Shown piece after piece: positions 1-11,983 of a stretch of 64,000 bases of DNA. The number at the start of each line of letters is the position of its first letter. Within the stretch, counting starts at the first letter, position 1. Location of the stretch: positions 64,001 to 128,000 of the forward strand of contig NMRA01000568.1 of the NCBI GenBank assembly GCA_002633005.1. Direction: 5' to 3'. The notes beneath the pieces are model-generated. The model searched no databases. It worked only from the letters and a program-made list of their open reading frames with translations, and was not told where the DNA came from. A program made the translations under genes and the position numbers. This stretch comes from Phoronis australis. Its lineage: Eukaryota > Phoronida > Phoronidae.

Positions 1-298
1 ATGAAAAGTCCCCTCTTCAAAAGTTACATTTTAGAGGGGGGAAGTGTGGCCTGGGATCTGTGTCCGCTCCCTTTACTCAAGATCGTGGGTTCGAGTACCA
101 CTGGGGCACACTGCTATCCTCGAGTCAGGTCTCAGCTCCGTTTTAACTACGTATTGAAAAAGTATAAAATGGTTCCCGGTGATCAGTGCAATAGGCCGAC
201 ATGAGTGGCCAACGCACGTCTGATACAACGTGTACCAGACAGCCCGTAATTACTTTTTAAGTTACATTTCGTATTTATGGCAAGCTCATAACGGCTTA

Positions 299-441
299 AT
301 TGTATACGAGTTCAAAGGGCAAGTCTACAACGTTTTCGGTTACATTGTATACGAGTTCAAAGGGCAAGTCTACAACGTTTTCGGTTACATTGTATACGAG
401 TTCAAAGAACAATTTACAACGTTTTTGTTACATTTACGCGA
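299..441. repeat. 45-bp tandem repeat, about 3 copies
   Basis: The unit begins TTGTATACGAGTTCAAAGGG and ends ACGTTTTCGGTTACA; the third copy is diverged. Confidence 0.9.
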
Positions 442-1019
442 ATGATCTATAAAACTCACCGTGTGATGGGGTGACGAAGGTGCATCTAATTTGCTTCTTT
501 ATGCTAATTTCATTGAAAAAAAGGCAATGACAGACTCGAGATATTCATAATTTGAGTTAATTAAGCCTTTGATTGTTCGTTGAAATTGTGAGACGTAGGA
601 CAGTTAGGCCACCTACGTCAATTCCCTGATGATGTATTTATACATATAGGGAAGGGAAATTCTAATTAATGTTGGCAAGTAGTCCAATTTGTGGTCTGAT
701 GTTGAGTGAAAATAATATGAAAAACCTGTGTTGGTTTTGCCTTTAATGATGCCAACATGTAGTTTCACAGTTATCGAAATTAGCTTGAACCTATTAAAAG
801 CATATTTCTTTACGTCCACGAACTCCCGTGTTTTACGAACCATGCCTTTTAGTATGAAACAGAATATGCAACGTGTTCATCAGGGGTGGGGTTCATATAG
901 CTTCAAAAGTTATCCGCTGGATAAGTTTGATTGTTGCATGACATGAGGTGCATTGTTCAACAATAACAACGTGACGCGTGATAATGCGACGTCATTGTTG
1001 CTATACGACGTATAACTTT

Positions 1020-1679
1020 TTTGCAACTGGGCCCAGATATCTTTACGGTTTGATGGTAAAGATTTTGAATTTCTGTTGATGTCAAAGCATTTTTCTTTTA
1101 GTTTCAAATTTCAAAAAGAAAACGATCTGTCAGCTGTTCGTCACTGTGTTCATTTTTCTCCCGCGAGTCAAAGCACGTCTCTTTATTTGGTATGGCTAGA
1201 AGTATGGAAAATGTGACCTTTGATATTCGATGTGAATAAAACAATGTTGACTTTAAGCAGCAGCCCGAATAAGAAGCAACTGGTGTTTAAAAATTAGTTA
1301 TAAAGGTATCGTAGTATTCAAATATATTCTAAAATGCACTTGGAATTATCTTTGGGAAAGTTCTTACTTCACTGGCTTGCCCCATACTATGCTGTCCACC
1401 TCAGATTTGTAGTGCGAGCACACATGCGGTTAATATCCACCTCGTCCTTCAGCTGTTTCTCGAATGACTATGAGCGCATGCGCGCATTTATCATGAGTGG
1501 GAAGAAGATTACATACTCTATGGTGACTACTGACTTTTTCCTTCGCGCGTATTTCAAAAATCGTGATTTTTCGTGGAAATTCCCTCACAAAGGAAAGTGA
1601 ATGACTTTGTAGTAGACGTTGCAAGATGGCATTTTCCTTTAAAAGATATATTTGACGAGCTTTCGCGTTTCATGACTCT
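1020..1679 (+). mobile_element. TTAA-flanked MITE family, copy a
   Basis: Shares with the other copies GTCAAAGCATTTTTCTTTTAG, the block around ATGAGCGCATGCGCGCATTT and the end GAGCTTTCGCGTTTCATGAC, followed by TTAA (1680-1683). The left end is diverged and its border is approximate. Confidence 0.6.
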
Positions 1680-1734
1680 TTAATGGTGGCAAACACTACA
1701 AAGTTTTAGAGATATCGAACTTTTTTATTAAAGT

Positions 1735-2262
1735 AGCACAGAACGCGAAAAATAGACTAAATTACATTATTTAAGATGGTTAGCTGCCACTGAAACAGAA
1801 GTGAAACTGTTCACCAAGTATTTGTTCGTTAAGTGTTTTGATTTCTGTTGGTGTCGATGCATTTTTCCCTTTAGTTTCACATTTCAAAAAACAACCTGTT
1901 AACTGCTTGTCACACTGCAAAGCACATCTTCTAATTTAGGATGGTAAGACATCAACGTAACACATTTCCTTTATATGGAAAATTGTGACCTGTGACGTTT
2001 GATGTAAGAAAACAATGACGATTCGAAGCAACAACCAGTCCTGCTTCTTTGAGTGTATGAGGGCATGTGTGTTATTAGGGTCAGAGAATTTAAAAACTGC
2101 ATTGGAATGAAAAAACATGTTTCGTCTCTGTTTTAAAGATAGGGAATATAAGGATTTTTAAAAACATCAAAGTTATTAACTCTCACGTTAGCCCACCCAA
2201 GAGGTGATTTGCAATCATCTGTTTAAAAGCTATTTTTACGAGATTTCGCATTCCATGCCTTT
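1735..2262 (+). mobile_element. TTAA-flanked MITE family, copy b
   Basis: Opens with AACGCGAAAAATAGACTAAA as in the 25.2 kb copy and ends ATTCCATGCC, then TTAA (2263-2266). Lies directly after copy a in the same orientation. Confidence 0.6.
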
Positions 2263-2965
2263 TTAAACTTTGCTAATAGGAGTTGTAATATCTAACTTAA
2301 ACTAATTGGATTATAATCTTGGAGTTCACAGAATATCACTTTCAAGTAATGTCCCTGTTGCGTACAGTAATATAGCTAAGTCAAACCGAATCACTTAAGT
2401 CAAAGGTTACTTATTCAAAGTAGCGTTTGTGTAAAATTCTATTTATTCAACTACATTTGATAAAAATGAATCCTTTTGCAAACACAGGAAGGTCTTTCAC
2501 TTCTACTTGATAGAATCATTTTGTCACAGCCAGTCATTATCATCGTAAGTCTTTTCTTTACATCAAAACTTCTAATTGAATTTACATGTATTACTACCGA
2601 TGGTTACTGAGTACCACGACAGGGACGTTGGGTATTCGGAGTATATAATGTTACTTAGCTATCTTATTTCTTGCGAAATTTTACTGAACAAACCAATGGA
2701 ATTTGGACCGTGAATCACACTCAAATAAGGTTACAAGAAAATAGTTAATTAATGTAGTTAAACAATGCTCCCTCGATAAATTATTAAGTCAAACATCAAA
2801 AGTAGAAAAACGCCTGTCGACCTAATTTATGAATTATATCTTTTATTTTGCAGAAACACTGTAATTTGTTTAATCATGTTTGACCTGGCGGATACCAAAT
2901 GCTTGAATAATTGAACTGTAATCTGTTTTGTATTGGCTCTAAAATAAACCCTAAGTGGCGGCAAT

Positions 2966-4420
2966 TCATATGCTCTGAAATGCTGTGTCATACCCAGAGG
3001 ACATGAAATATTGAGTTACTTGCAAGTAGAATTTCAAACTAGAAGGATTATTGCCGCGGTGTGACAAAAACAGACTCTGCGCGTGTTGAAAAATGTAAGA
3101 GAAATAACATTTTGAAAAATAGATGTTCTTTGGACTAATTGACCCTATCCTGTGCATTATAAACCCTTTTAGTAGAATTACTGCAAAATCCCTAAAACGT
3201 GTGTTAAATGTTGCCTCTGTTGACACATCAAAATACATGTTGAATGAAAAAGTGAAATTTTCCGAAGAAACATGCAATTAATGACCCGCTGATTGCACCA
3301 AATGACCCGAAGCTTTGTAATTGGAACTTTAAAAGTGCATGTACACCTTACATGTGTAAATCTGAAGTGTCTAGCTCAAAATGTTAGGTTGCACTCAATA
3401 TCCTTTAACCTATTTTTGTGATTGGATGGCTGATAGCTTAGTGAAGCAGTGTGTATGATTAGCATGTAAGCTTACACCCGTGTGTTGAAAATTGAAGAGA
3501 ACAACCTGAAAAATGTAGGACAAATAACATTTTGAAAAATATATGACCTTTGGCCTAATGTTCCCTATCCGGTGCATTATAGGCCCGATTATTAGAATTA
3601 TTGCAAAGACCGTGAACAGTGTATCAAATGCTGAGAACTACAGTTGTCTAACTGTTGGCGCATCAGAATACGTGTTGAATGAAATGGTCAAAATGTCAGA
3701 GGAAAAATGCACCCAATGACCCCATAGTTGCACCAAATGACCTGGAACTTGCGTATTGTAACTCAATTGCATGTACCAAGCAGATTCATAAATTTGAAGT
3801 GTCTAGCCCGAAATCTTAGTTTGCACTTAATGACATTGACCTATTATTTTTGATGGCGTGATTGTTCAGTAAAGCAGTGTATGGTGCACATACGCTTACA
3901 CCTGTGAGGTGAAATTGAAAAGACTTCCTTAAAACTTGGAGGAGACATAAACTTTTGAAAGTTTGATGACCTTTGCACCATTTGACCCTATCCGGTGCAT
4001 TATAAGACGTTTTTGTAAAATTATTGAAAACTCCGTAAAAAGTGTGTTTAATGTTGAAAATTACAGTTGTCTCATTGTATACACATCAGAATACGTGTTG
4101 AATGAAAAGGTCAACATTTCGGAAGAAAAACTCACCCAATGACCCCATGGTAGCACCAAATGACCTGAAATCTTAGAATTGGAACTCAATTACATGTGCC
4201 AAGCAGATATGTGAATTTGAAGCGTCAAACTGTAGACACATCATGATACTTGGTGAATGAAAATGTTACAATTTCAGAGGAAAAATGCACCTAATGTCCC
4301 CATGAATGCGCATAATGACTTGAAAATTTGGATGTGGAACTCAATTACATGCACTAATCAGATATGTGAATTTGGAGTGTCTAGTTCACAATCAAAGTTT
4401 GCACCCCATGACCCTTGGCT
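2966..4420. repeat. Satellite-like tandem repeat, about 420 bp, 3 to 3.5 copies
   Basis: The landmark CCCTATCCGGTGCATTATA recurs at about 3145 (one mismatch), 3564 and 3985. Each copy also contains TGACCCCATGGTTGCACCAAATGACC-like and GTGTTGAATGAAA text. A partial fourth unit follows at 4240-4420. No coding potential. Confidence 0.8.
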
Positions 4421-5464
4421 TGTTCTCTTTGTGAAAAGAAGTGAAATGCACCTGCTAATTTCTGGACGCCTAGTTCCTAGTCCCTGTGTGACATTTTTTG
4501 TTGATAATGTTAAAATGATTGCTTTTTGATTTGATGCTTGTTTGAAAGCGTGAAATACCAACACCTTTTGTTAATTCTAACTGTTATCCCTAACGTTTGT
4601 GGTCAAGTGTATGGGTCCTTGTACTCAACGTCTAGAAAAACACTGTTTGCGGTGCACTATTGGCAACTTTTCACCAAATGTAAAATAAGCACATGATGTG
4701 TGATAAACAGTTTTCATATAATGAATTGAAGCTTTTGAAATTGTTATATAACACCTGAAGCATATTTTTAAGATCAATCAGTTCAAAGATAAGGTTGAAT
4801 TCTACCTCAGCGGTGGCAATCCTATGCTTTTCAAGCTGTGCTAAGACCCAATGGGGAAGCAGAAGAGTGTGCATTTAATTGAAAAGTTTGCCGGTCTCGA
4901 TTTGAGCGACTAATTAGTAACCAACAGCGAAAATTGGCGATTTGCAATGAAATCACATCAGATTTCATTATTTTATAGCTCTGCTCAAATCTAATGTTTC
5001 AAGAAGTCTTTCTCGTCCAACAACATTCCCAAATTGCAATCTTCAGCAACAAAAATGAGTGTATCCCTTTAACTGCAGTAAAACGTTAAATAGATAATGA
5101 AAATGATAACAATAACAATAACAATAACAATAACAATATTAAGTTGATTGTCATTGTAACAATTAGTCCTACAATTGTATTACATTTCTTTTACTTTTTA
5201 AGTCGTTTTCACATTTTTAGTGCGTCCAGGAAAAATTTGAAAGATCTCAAATATCCAAACGGACTATTTAATATCATACATTTGAATGCAAAATTACCCG
5301 GAAAATTTGTTTCCTGGGCACTTAAAAGGTACATCTGATTTCTTGTAATAACCACTCGGATATTTTAAAACGAGAGGTATTGGAAAACAGATTTTTACAA
5401 ACACGTTTAACTGCTTTTAATCACATGTTAAACAGGTTTTTTCTTGAAACAAAAATTCATGAAT

Positions 5465-6035
5465 TAGTAGTAATCAAATCAAGTTAGTAGTAACTCAAAT
5501 CAAATTAGTAGGAACTCAAATCAAATTAGTAGGAACTCAAATCAATTTAGGAGAAACTCAAATCAAATTAGTAGTAAATCAAATTAGTAGGAACTCAAAT
5601 CAAATTAGTAGGAACTCAAATCAAATTAGTAGTAAATCAAATTAGTAGGAACTCAAATCAAATTAGTAGTAACTCAAATCAAATTAGTAGTAACTCAAAT
5701 CAAATTAGTAGTAACTCAAATCAAATTAATAGTAAATCAAATTAGTAGAAACTCAAATCAAATTAGTAGTAACACAAATCAAATTAGTAGTAACACAAAT
5801 CAAATTAGTAGTAAATCAAATTAGTAGGAACTAAAATCAAATTAGTAGTAACTCAAATCAAATTAGCAGTAACTCAAATCAAATTAGGAACTCAAAATCA
5901 AATTGGTAGGAACTCAAAATCAAATTAGTAGGAACTCAAATCAAATTAGTAGGAACTCAAATCAAATTAGTAGAAACTCAAATCAAATTAGTATTAACTC
6001 AAATCAAGTTAGTAGGAACTCAAATAAAATTTGTA
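5465..6035. repeat. 20-bp minisatellite (about 28 copies)
   Basis: Unit AACTCAAATCAAATTAGTAG with occasional 15-bp variants (AAATCAAATTAGTAG). Open frames over it are artefacts of the repeat. Confidence 0.95.
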
Positions 6036-6319
6036 TGTTGGAGAATAGTTACGTCTTAAAATCGACATTAATACAATGCAAACACTTAGGAAGGGCAGAA
6101 TCTTACGAAATTGCTTTAGAAATCATGGTCTTTTTGTTAAGGAACACAAGAAAATAAAGAAGAAAAATATCTTAAAACGTTGGCAAGCAGTAAGCATTAG
6201 CGAAATATATTGAAATATTCTTGCGGAACGTATTACTGGCTACGTTGACAGAATGATGTATGTGTCCGTGGGTTTAATCAAGTCTATATTTCTTCGAAGA
6301 TAATGCTTAAACATTAAAG

Positions 6320-6985
6320 AGGATCGCCAAAAATATCTTTTAAACAATTCCTAACGAAAGTACCATATCGCAACGTCTACTACGGAGTTATTCACTTTTT
6401 CCTGTGAGGGATTTTCCAGAAAAATCACAATTTTCGCGGTTTTTGAAATTCGCGCTAAGGAAAAGCTCTGTAGTCACTCCATAGATTCTAATACCCCCCT
6501 TTGATAAATGCGCGCATGCGCTCATAATCATTCGACAAACAACTGAATGACGAGATGAATATTTTAAACGGCAGATTAATATCATGTGTGATCGCACTCT
6601 GAATCTGGGGTCGAAAGCACACTATGAAGCAATCCAGTGAAGCAAGCAATTCAGAGTATATTTGAATACTACTATACCTTTATAACTAATTTTAAAGAGT
6701 TACACTTATTTCAATTGCTTCTGAATCCGACTGACTGCTACTGCTGCTTGAAGTCACCATTGTTTTGTTTACGCCAAATTCAAAGGTCACATATTCCATA
6801 TAAGGGAATTGTGCTACGTATATGTCTTGCCATACCAAATAAGGAGACGAGCTTTGCCTTGTGGAAGAAAAATCGAGTAAGTAACGAGCAGTTGACATAT
6901 CTTTTTTGAAATTTGAAAGTAAAAGAAAAATGCTTTGACATCAACTGAAATTCATTTTTTTTGCGAACAAACCGTAAAATACCTA
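6320..6985 (-). mobile_element. TTAA-flanked MITE family, copy c (inverted)
   Basis: The reverse complement of the family: AAATGCGCGCATGCGCTCATAA, ACGTATATGTCTTGCCATACC and GACGAGCTTTGCCTTGTGG match the other copies. Ends not sharply defined. Confidence 0.55.
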
Positions 6986-9900
6986 GTGTAGTGGTGTTAT
7001 TTTTATTTTTAAATTTTATTTTCATTGACAATTACTTTCCAATATTGTGTATTAATTTAGATATTTTGTCTTTGTAGTTGTGTATAGGTTTAGTTTGGCC
7101 ATGCTTAGCTGTTATATCTATATGTATATAATTCTAACTTGACCCATTGTCTTACCGTGAAGAGGCTACCCAATTTAACTTAATACCACAAAGATAACAC
7201 TGGTGTTACACATCTCGTAATAGGGATAACTACAGGGCACGTTTTGTTGTAGCACTTCCTATAAAGTCCTCATTTGCAAAGTTCCCTTCAATACTTTAGA
7301 ACCCCATTAAAAACCTTTGAGTTGTATGGCCAGGGAATTACTTTATTCACAATGGTTTCAAAAATGTCTTTCAACCAGGGAAATAAATTAACGGCTGCGT
7401 ATCCGTGTCAAAAATAACAAGAACAATGGACACAATTCTATTTACGTTGATTTAATAAATTGCATTGGCAAGGAACAGGTTATAATAGGTTTCTGGCCCT
7501 TGTGGATTTTCACTAACTGTGCGAATAAAAATTGTTACTATTCAAGAATCTGCCTTTGACGTCTTCTAATGTTCCATATTTGTGGACACTTGGGGGCATG
7601 AAACACGTGTATGCGTTGAGGATAGGAAAGAAGATTTGTAAACCACTCCTGCGGATAATGCTAGGCTTGACTATTAAAATATATCGCACTGGGCTACCAA
7701 TTGTTTGATTTTCAACCAAACTCCTTGAAAACTTCAGTGCTTCAGAAGTTTCTTCTTAGGAACGCTATACGTTGCAAAGTTTCAGTGTTAATGATTGATT
7801 TATCCTTGGCGTTTTATGCCCATGTTGTATTTTAATTTTAAGGTCAACACAAGTATCACAAGCACAAGTAGCAAACAAAAACATTGCAATACGATTTCGG
7901 CAACGATTAGAAAGTTCAAGTTATTAGAGGATCAAATTTTAGGTATTCACTTTCTACGCATGGCCTTTCCATCACATGACAATAGGGACAGAAAATGTGA
8001 CGTCACGGTAATCAGGTAATCCATGATATTCCGCCATCCTGGTTCTAACTCTTACTAGTTCCCTATGGGAAAATTGACCTACCCCAAGCTCCGCCTCCTT
8101 GCGAAAAGTCACGTGATACTCGACAAACAAACAGAATGTCAGAGGCAAATACACAGTCGCTAAACGACGTTCCTGGTGGAAATGCCGAGCGTTTTTTTGC
8201 ACTTTCCGAAAACGCTTCGGTAAAGAAAACAGGCGAGTCGATAGCACTGTTTATACTTTTCTAATCTTCGAACGAAATATTTTGATTAAAAACTCAGGTT
8301 CGTAGCTCGGGCACATACTCATCTTATCCTGGGCAAGCAGTTAGCTCCAGTAAGTCTTGGACTGTGTCCAAAAGTCAAATTAACGCATGAAATTGGTCGT
8401 AATTCAGTGCACCATAACGACAACAAAAGTCTGCCGCAGTGGCAAAAAGTGGCCATTTACAAAAATAACTAAAATTGTTTTTTAAAGCTTCATAAATCCA
8501 AGTATGGTGTTTGAACAACTCCAAAACGAGTTCTCCTTAACTCTACAGGGAAAGAGTATACTAGATCTTTAACTCTACAGGCGAAGTGTATACTAGAGGT
8601 TCTCATCAAAAAGTTATTCAACTGTTTATTTCTTCTTAACAAAAGCTCGAACGAGGCTTTGAGTTCAGTAATCTAGGGCCCTTCCAGCCTACACGTGCAG
8701 ATCGAATCTATCAATTTTGGTGAGAAGTTCAGTTGAACGCCTGCCTACGGGTTTTTGAATAACAAAAATGTACTTTTTCTAAGAAACAGAACGATGTCCA
8801 TTATAGATAGAAATAAATGAAAAAACAATAAAAATGTCCTTAAAAACAAATTTCCAGGGACAACCGCTAGACTAATGCTAACATCCAGCAGGTGCCGAGA
8901 CAAAGGCCCCCACAAGAGTGAAACTCTGGAGTCAATTGTACAAACGGAGAAAAAATCCAACCTTCTTGGCGTAAGTGACCATTAACAATTTATGAATGTA
9001 TTGGGTACCTTGCTTTCATTCCAGAACATGTTACAGTGTAAGATCGCCGTCTGGATTTGTAACAACTTAGTCTGGAACAACGCAACACGGCTGCTGCTCA
9101 TAATGAAAGTGTATGTAAAAACCACTGTCACAATGGTGAATTATCAAATAGGCCTAATGAACCAGATTCATGGAATGAGGTAATCAGGGATGTGTTTCGT
9201 AGACACAAGGCACTTGCTAATAAAGCTACTGTGACCACGTTTCTTATCTTCCAATGCATGGCTATATCTCGAGAAGACTTGCGTGATCTAGCACTTTTGT
9301 GATCTTCTTGCGTCTATGGAACGTAGCCCAGGACGCCATGTACCGGGGATTTCCAAGAGAGTACTCGTTTATTTTACTGAAGTGAATTATGAAAAGAAGC
9401 GTCTGACTCTTTTCGAAACTTACATTGGTGCTCTCAGTCAGTCATGGGCTTTTAGGCACATAACTGTACATTTTGAGATGAGGATTTCACTGACAACACT
9501 TAGGTTCACATTTTTTCGTGCTGTTTCAACGAATCATTTTGAAGATAAAATTGGGAAAACATTGATAGCTTGCCCACACGAGGGCTTTCCTGAACCTTTT
9601 TCCGAGAGAGTTCCCGTTCTTTCTTTGTGTTGAGTTTTTAAGAAATACCGAGTATATTTAAGTTTCACTCACGAGCATGACTGGCGAGTGAAAAATATGT
9701 AGTTTTTGCGGTAATTAACAATTTCAAGCTGCGTCTCAGGTCGTCTCATTAAGATACATAGAACTCCAGCCTGTAAACTGTATTAAGTAAATGATTCAAG
9801 CCAATCAACCTTATGGGGCGGCAGTTCGCACAAACACGCTATATTGCGCATGCAACCCAACCGACAACTGACGTGGAAGCCTAGCTTAGAAGTAGTTTAA

Positions 9901-10127
9901 TTTCTCCATTAGAGGCTATTATCCATTATGAAACCAGGAGGTGCGTGTTATTTATCAAATCGTTTTGATCACCTCACGTTTTAGATGTTTGCTCTGACAC
10001 TTCTTGTTGAACGTACAGCTTCTGGTTTAACCTTTAGAAACAACCGTTCTTTATCGAACTACATTTGAAGCGGTAGAAATCCAGATCACTTTGACGACAA
10101 ATAGTTCAAAGAGAGCAGCGTTAGTGC

Positions 10128-10226
10128 ATGTGTGTAGAATGTAATTGCATTAGACGACTCTACGGTAGTGTGTGTAGAATGCAAGTATGTAGAATCTAAT
10201 TGCATTAGACGACTCTACGGAAGCCT
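10128..10226. repeat. Direct duplication of about 45 bp
   Basis: TAATTGCATTAGACGACTCTACGG occurs at about 10142 and 10199, each preceded by TGTAGAAT-type text. Confidence 0.8.
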
Positions 10227-11809
10227 ACCAAACACCAACAACACACAAACAACGAGTACCTATACATTTAGTCTTTTACAAACATGTACTGAATTATTTC
10301 CGCAAATTTGTAATTCAACATATCGTTTTATTTCTCTTGATTTAAGCTATGTAATTAGATAACATAAACATGTGTTTTATATTCTAATCGATGCACATAA
10401 TACATGAGATTGAGTCTAGGAAGGTGCGCTGGCGCACAGCTGTGCTTTCAAGCGCTTCTTCAATTTGTTGGCAGGTGTCAAGCTCCAGGTATTTTTCCCT
10501 CAGGAACGCACTGAATCCGTGGTAAAGAGGCAAAAACAACTTTTCTTAAAACTACAAACTGAAGAAATGATGAACTTCATCAGACAACAGTACCTAGTCA
10601 CACTAAGCAGTCCCAAATAGGGACACAACCAATTTCCTTAAATATGTCCATATTTGCATATTAGTGTTACTCTTTACGGACAAACACAATATTTTTCTAT
10701 ATTGTTATCTTATTTCGAGCTAATGAAATTAAAATTATAATAATTAAAAACTGAGACCTTAGTTCAATTATCTCCACATGTAACCACGGGATTTTCTTTT
10801 TAAAACACACCTCCCTTACTCTGTATCTGAAATAGAGGGACTTCCACTGCCTCCTATCAAGCGGTAATTCTATCTATTGAACTCTCGCGAGGTTCTAAAT
10901 CTCGCAAATGCATGACGCGCTTGCCAATCGCTGACTAGCCTGTGGTTGGCCGACCCTAGCTTGAGATCATTTATTGATCAATGAATAAACCCAAACTGAA
11001 AGTCGGAGAGCGGCCAATCACATGGAAACTAGCGACTCACAAGCACGTCATGCAGTTGCGATATTTCGCGAAACTTCAGACAAATTTGATTACTGCCTCA
11101 AAGGAAGTCCTCTTAATACATAATTAGGAGGTGCTTGTGAGGTATGTTCTAAAAATTAATAAAAGCTTTCGTGCATTTAACAAGATGCAGCACTTTCAAA
11201 CGAAGAAAGCACATTACCACGTAGTATCGAGTATCAAAAGTAATGCCGATCGATGATTTCTGCTTTAGATAATTTCTTCTGCTTCTCCGTCTCTTAAGTT
11301 GTTTCTTTGCCGACCTGTTTTGAGCGCACCCCGGAAATGTCGAATTCCACAACACGGTGCCGGTGTTTGCTGGACAGATCTAAAAGGTGAGCCTATACTC
11401 GTGGACAATGTCTCGCCACCTGGTTCCCGATCTACGTACTATTGACTCAATGATATTTCGTTTCTCAACGGATCACAAATTTAGTTACTACAGTTACTGC
11501 CGCTAAGACAACGAGATGAACCAGACTGACATATCAGTTTGGCCTTTCACCCGTTTTACATGTTAGTTTATAACACCAGGATTTGTCCGAATTTACAGTC
11601 AGTGTGCCTGTAGATTCGTAGGGAAATCATTAACAGCGTGTGTGATAGAATAACATTCCTGTGAAAGTACTCATTTACAGTTCTTTTAACTGTTAGGTAG
11701 TCATTATGACGATTTCTTATTCATAGTTTACGTTGTTATCAGAATATAATCGGCCTGTATGGTATCTCAACGTCGTAATGCCAAAGTCGTAATATCAGCA
11801 TTATTCGCT

Positions 11810-11983
11810 TCACAATTCGTTTCCAATCCGCACAATCTCTTCTATGAGATAGTCGATGTCTTCTTTTTTTACCGCTGGGTTTGTAACTACCATCCGGAAG
11901 AAATTTGGCTTGTCTCCTATTGGTTGATAGCCAACCATTGTCCCTCCCTTTTCCATCATCATGGCTTTGATTTGAGGCGCCAC
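11810..11983 (-). CDS. GAD: GAD exon 13 and stop
   Basis: A 174-nt terminal exon from [20 protein letters not shown] through [13 protein letters not shown] and [16 protein letters not shown], then TGA. The order matches the C-terminus of GADs residue for residue in the conserved positions. Acceptor ctgcccacag. No convincing polyadenylation signal was located just downstream. Confidence 0.95.
   Translation of the reverse strand: MAPQIKAMMMEKGGTMVGYQPIGDKPNFFRMVVTNPAVKKEDIDYLIEEIVRIGNEL

Larger units (their letters stand above)
1..11809. other. Gene-free region downstream of GAD
   Basis: Apart from the repeats listed separately, no open frame here shows a recognisable domain, exon-like borders or a conserved motif. 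A tRNA-like GTGGGTTCGAGTACCAC at about 86-103 may be a SINE relic. The stretch 7000-11809 looks like plain AT-rich intergenic sequence. Confidence 0.6.

Noticed and set aside
40-130. tRNA gene
   Set aside because: Only a box-B-like GGTTCGAGTACC is present; no cloverleaf can be formed, so at most a SINE relic.
5102-5140. (AATAAC)n run as a possible CRISPR or array
   Set aside because: A simple eukaryotic microsatellite; no CRISPR-like repeat-spacer pattern exists in the window.
5903-6157. Open frame with repeated NQISRNS
   Set aside because: It is a direct translation of the 20-bp minisatellite.
9316-9633. 105-codon open frame starting MERSPGRHVPG
   Set aside because: No domain, repeat or exon border that would support a gene; length is within chance for this composition.
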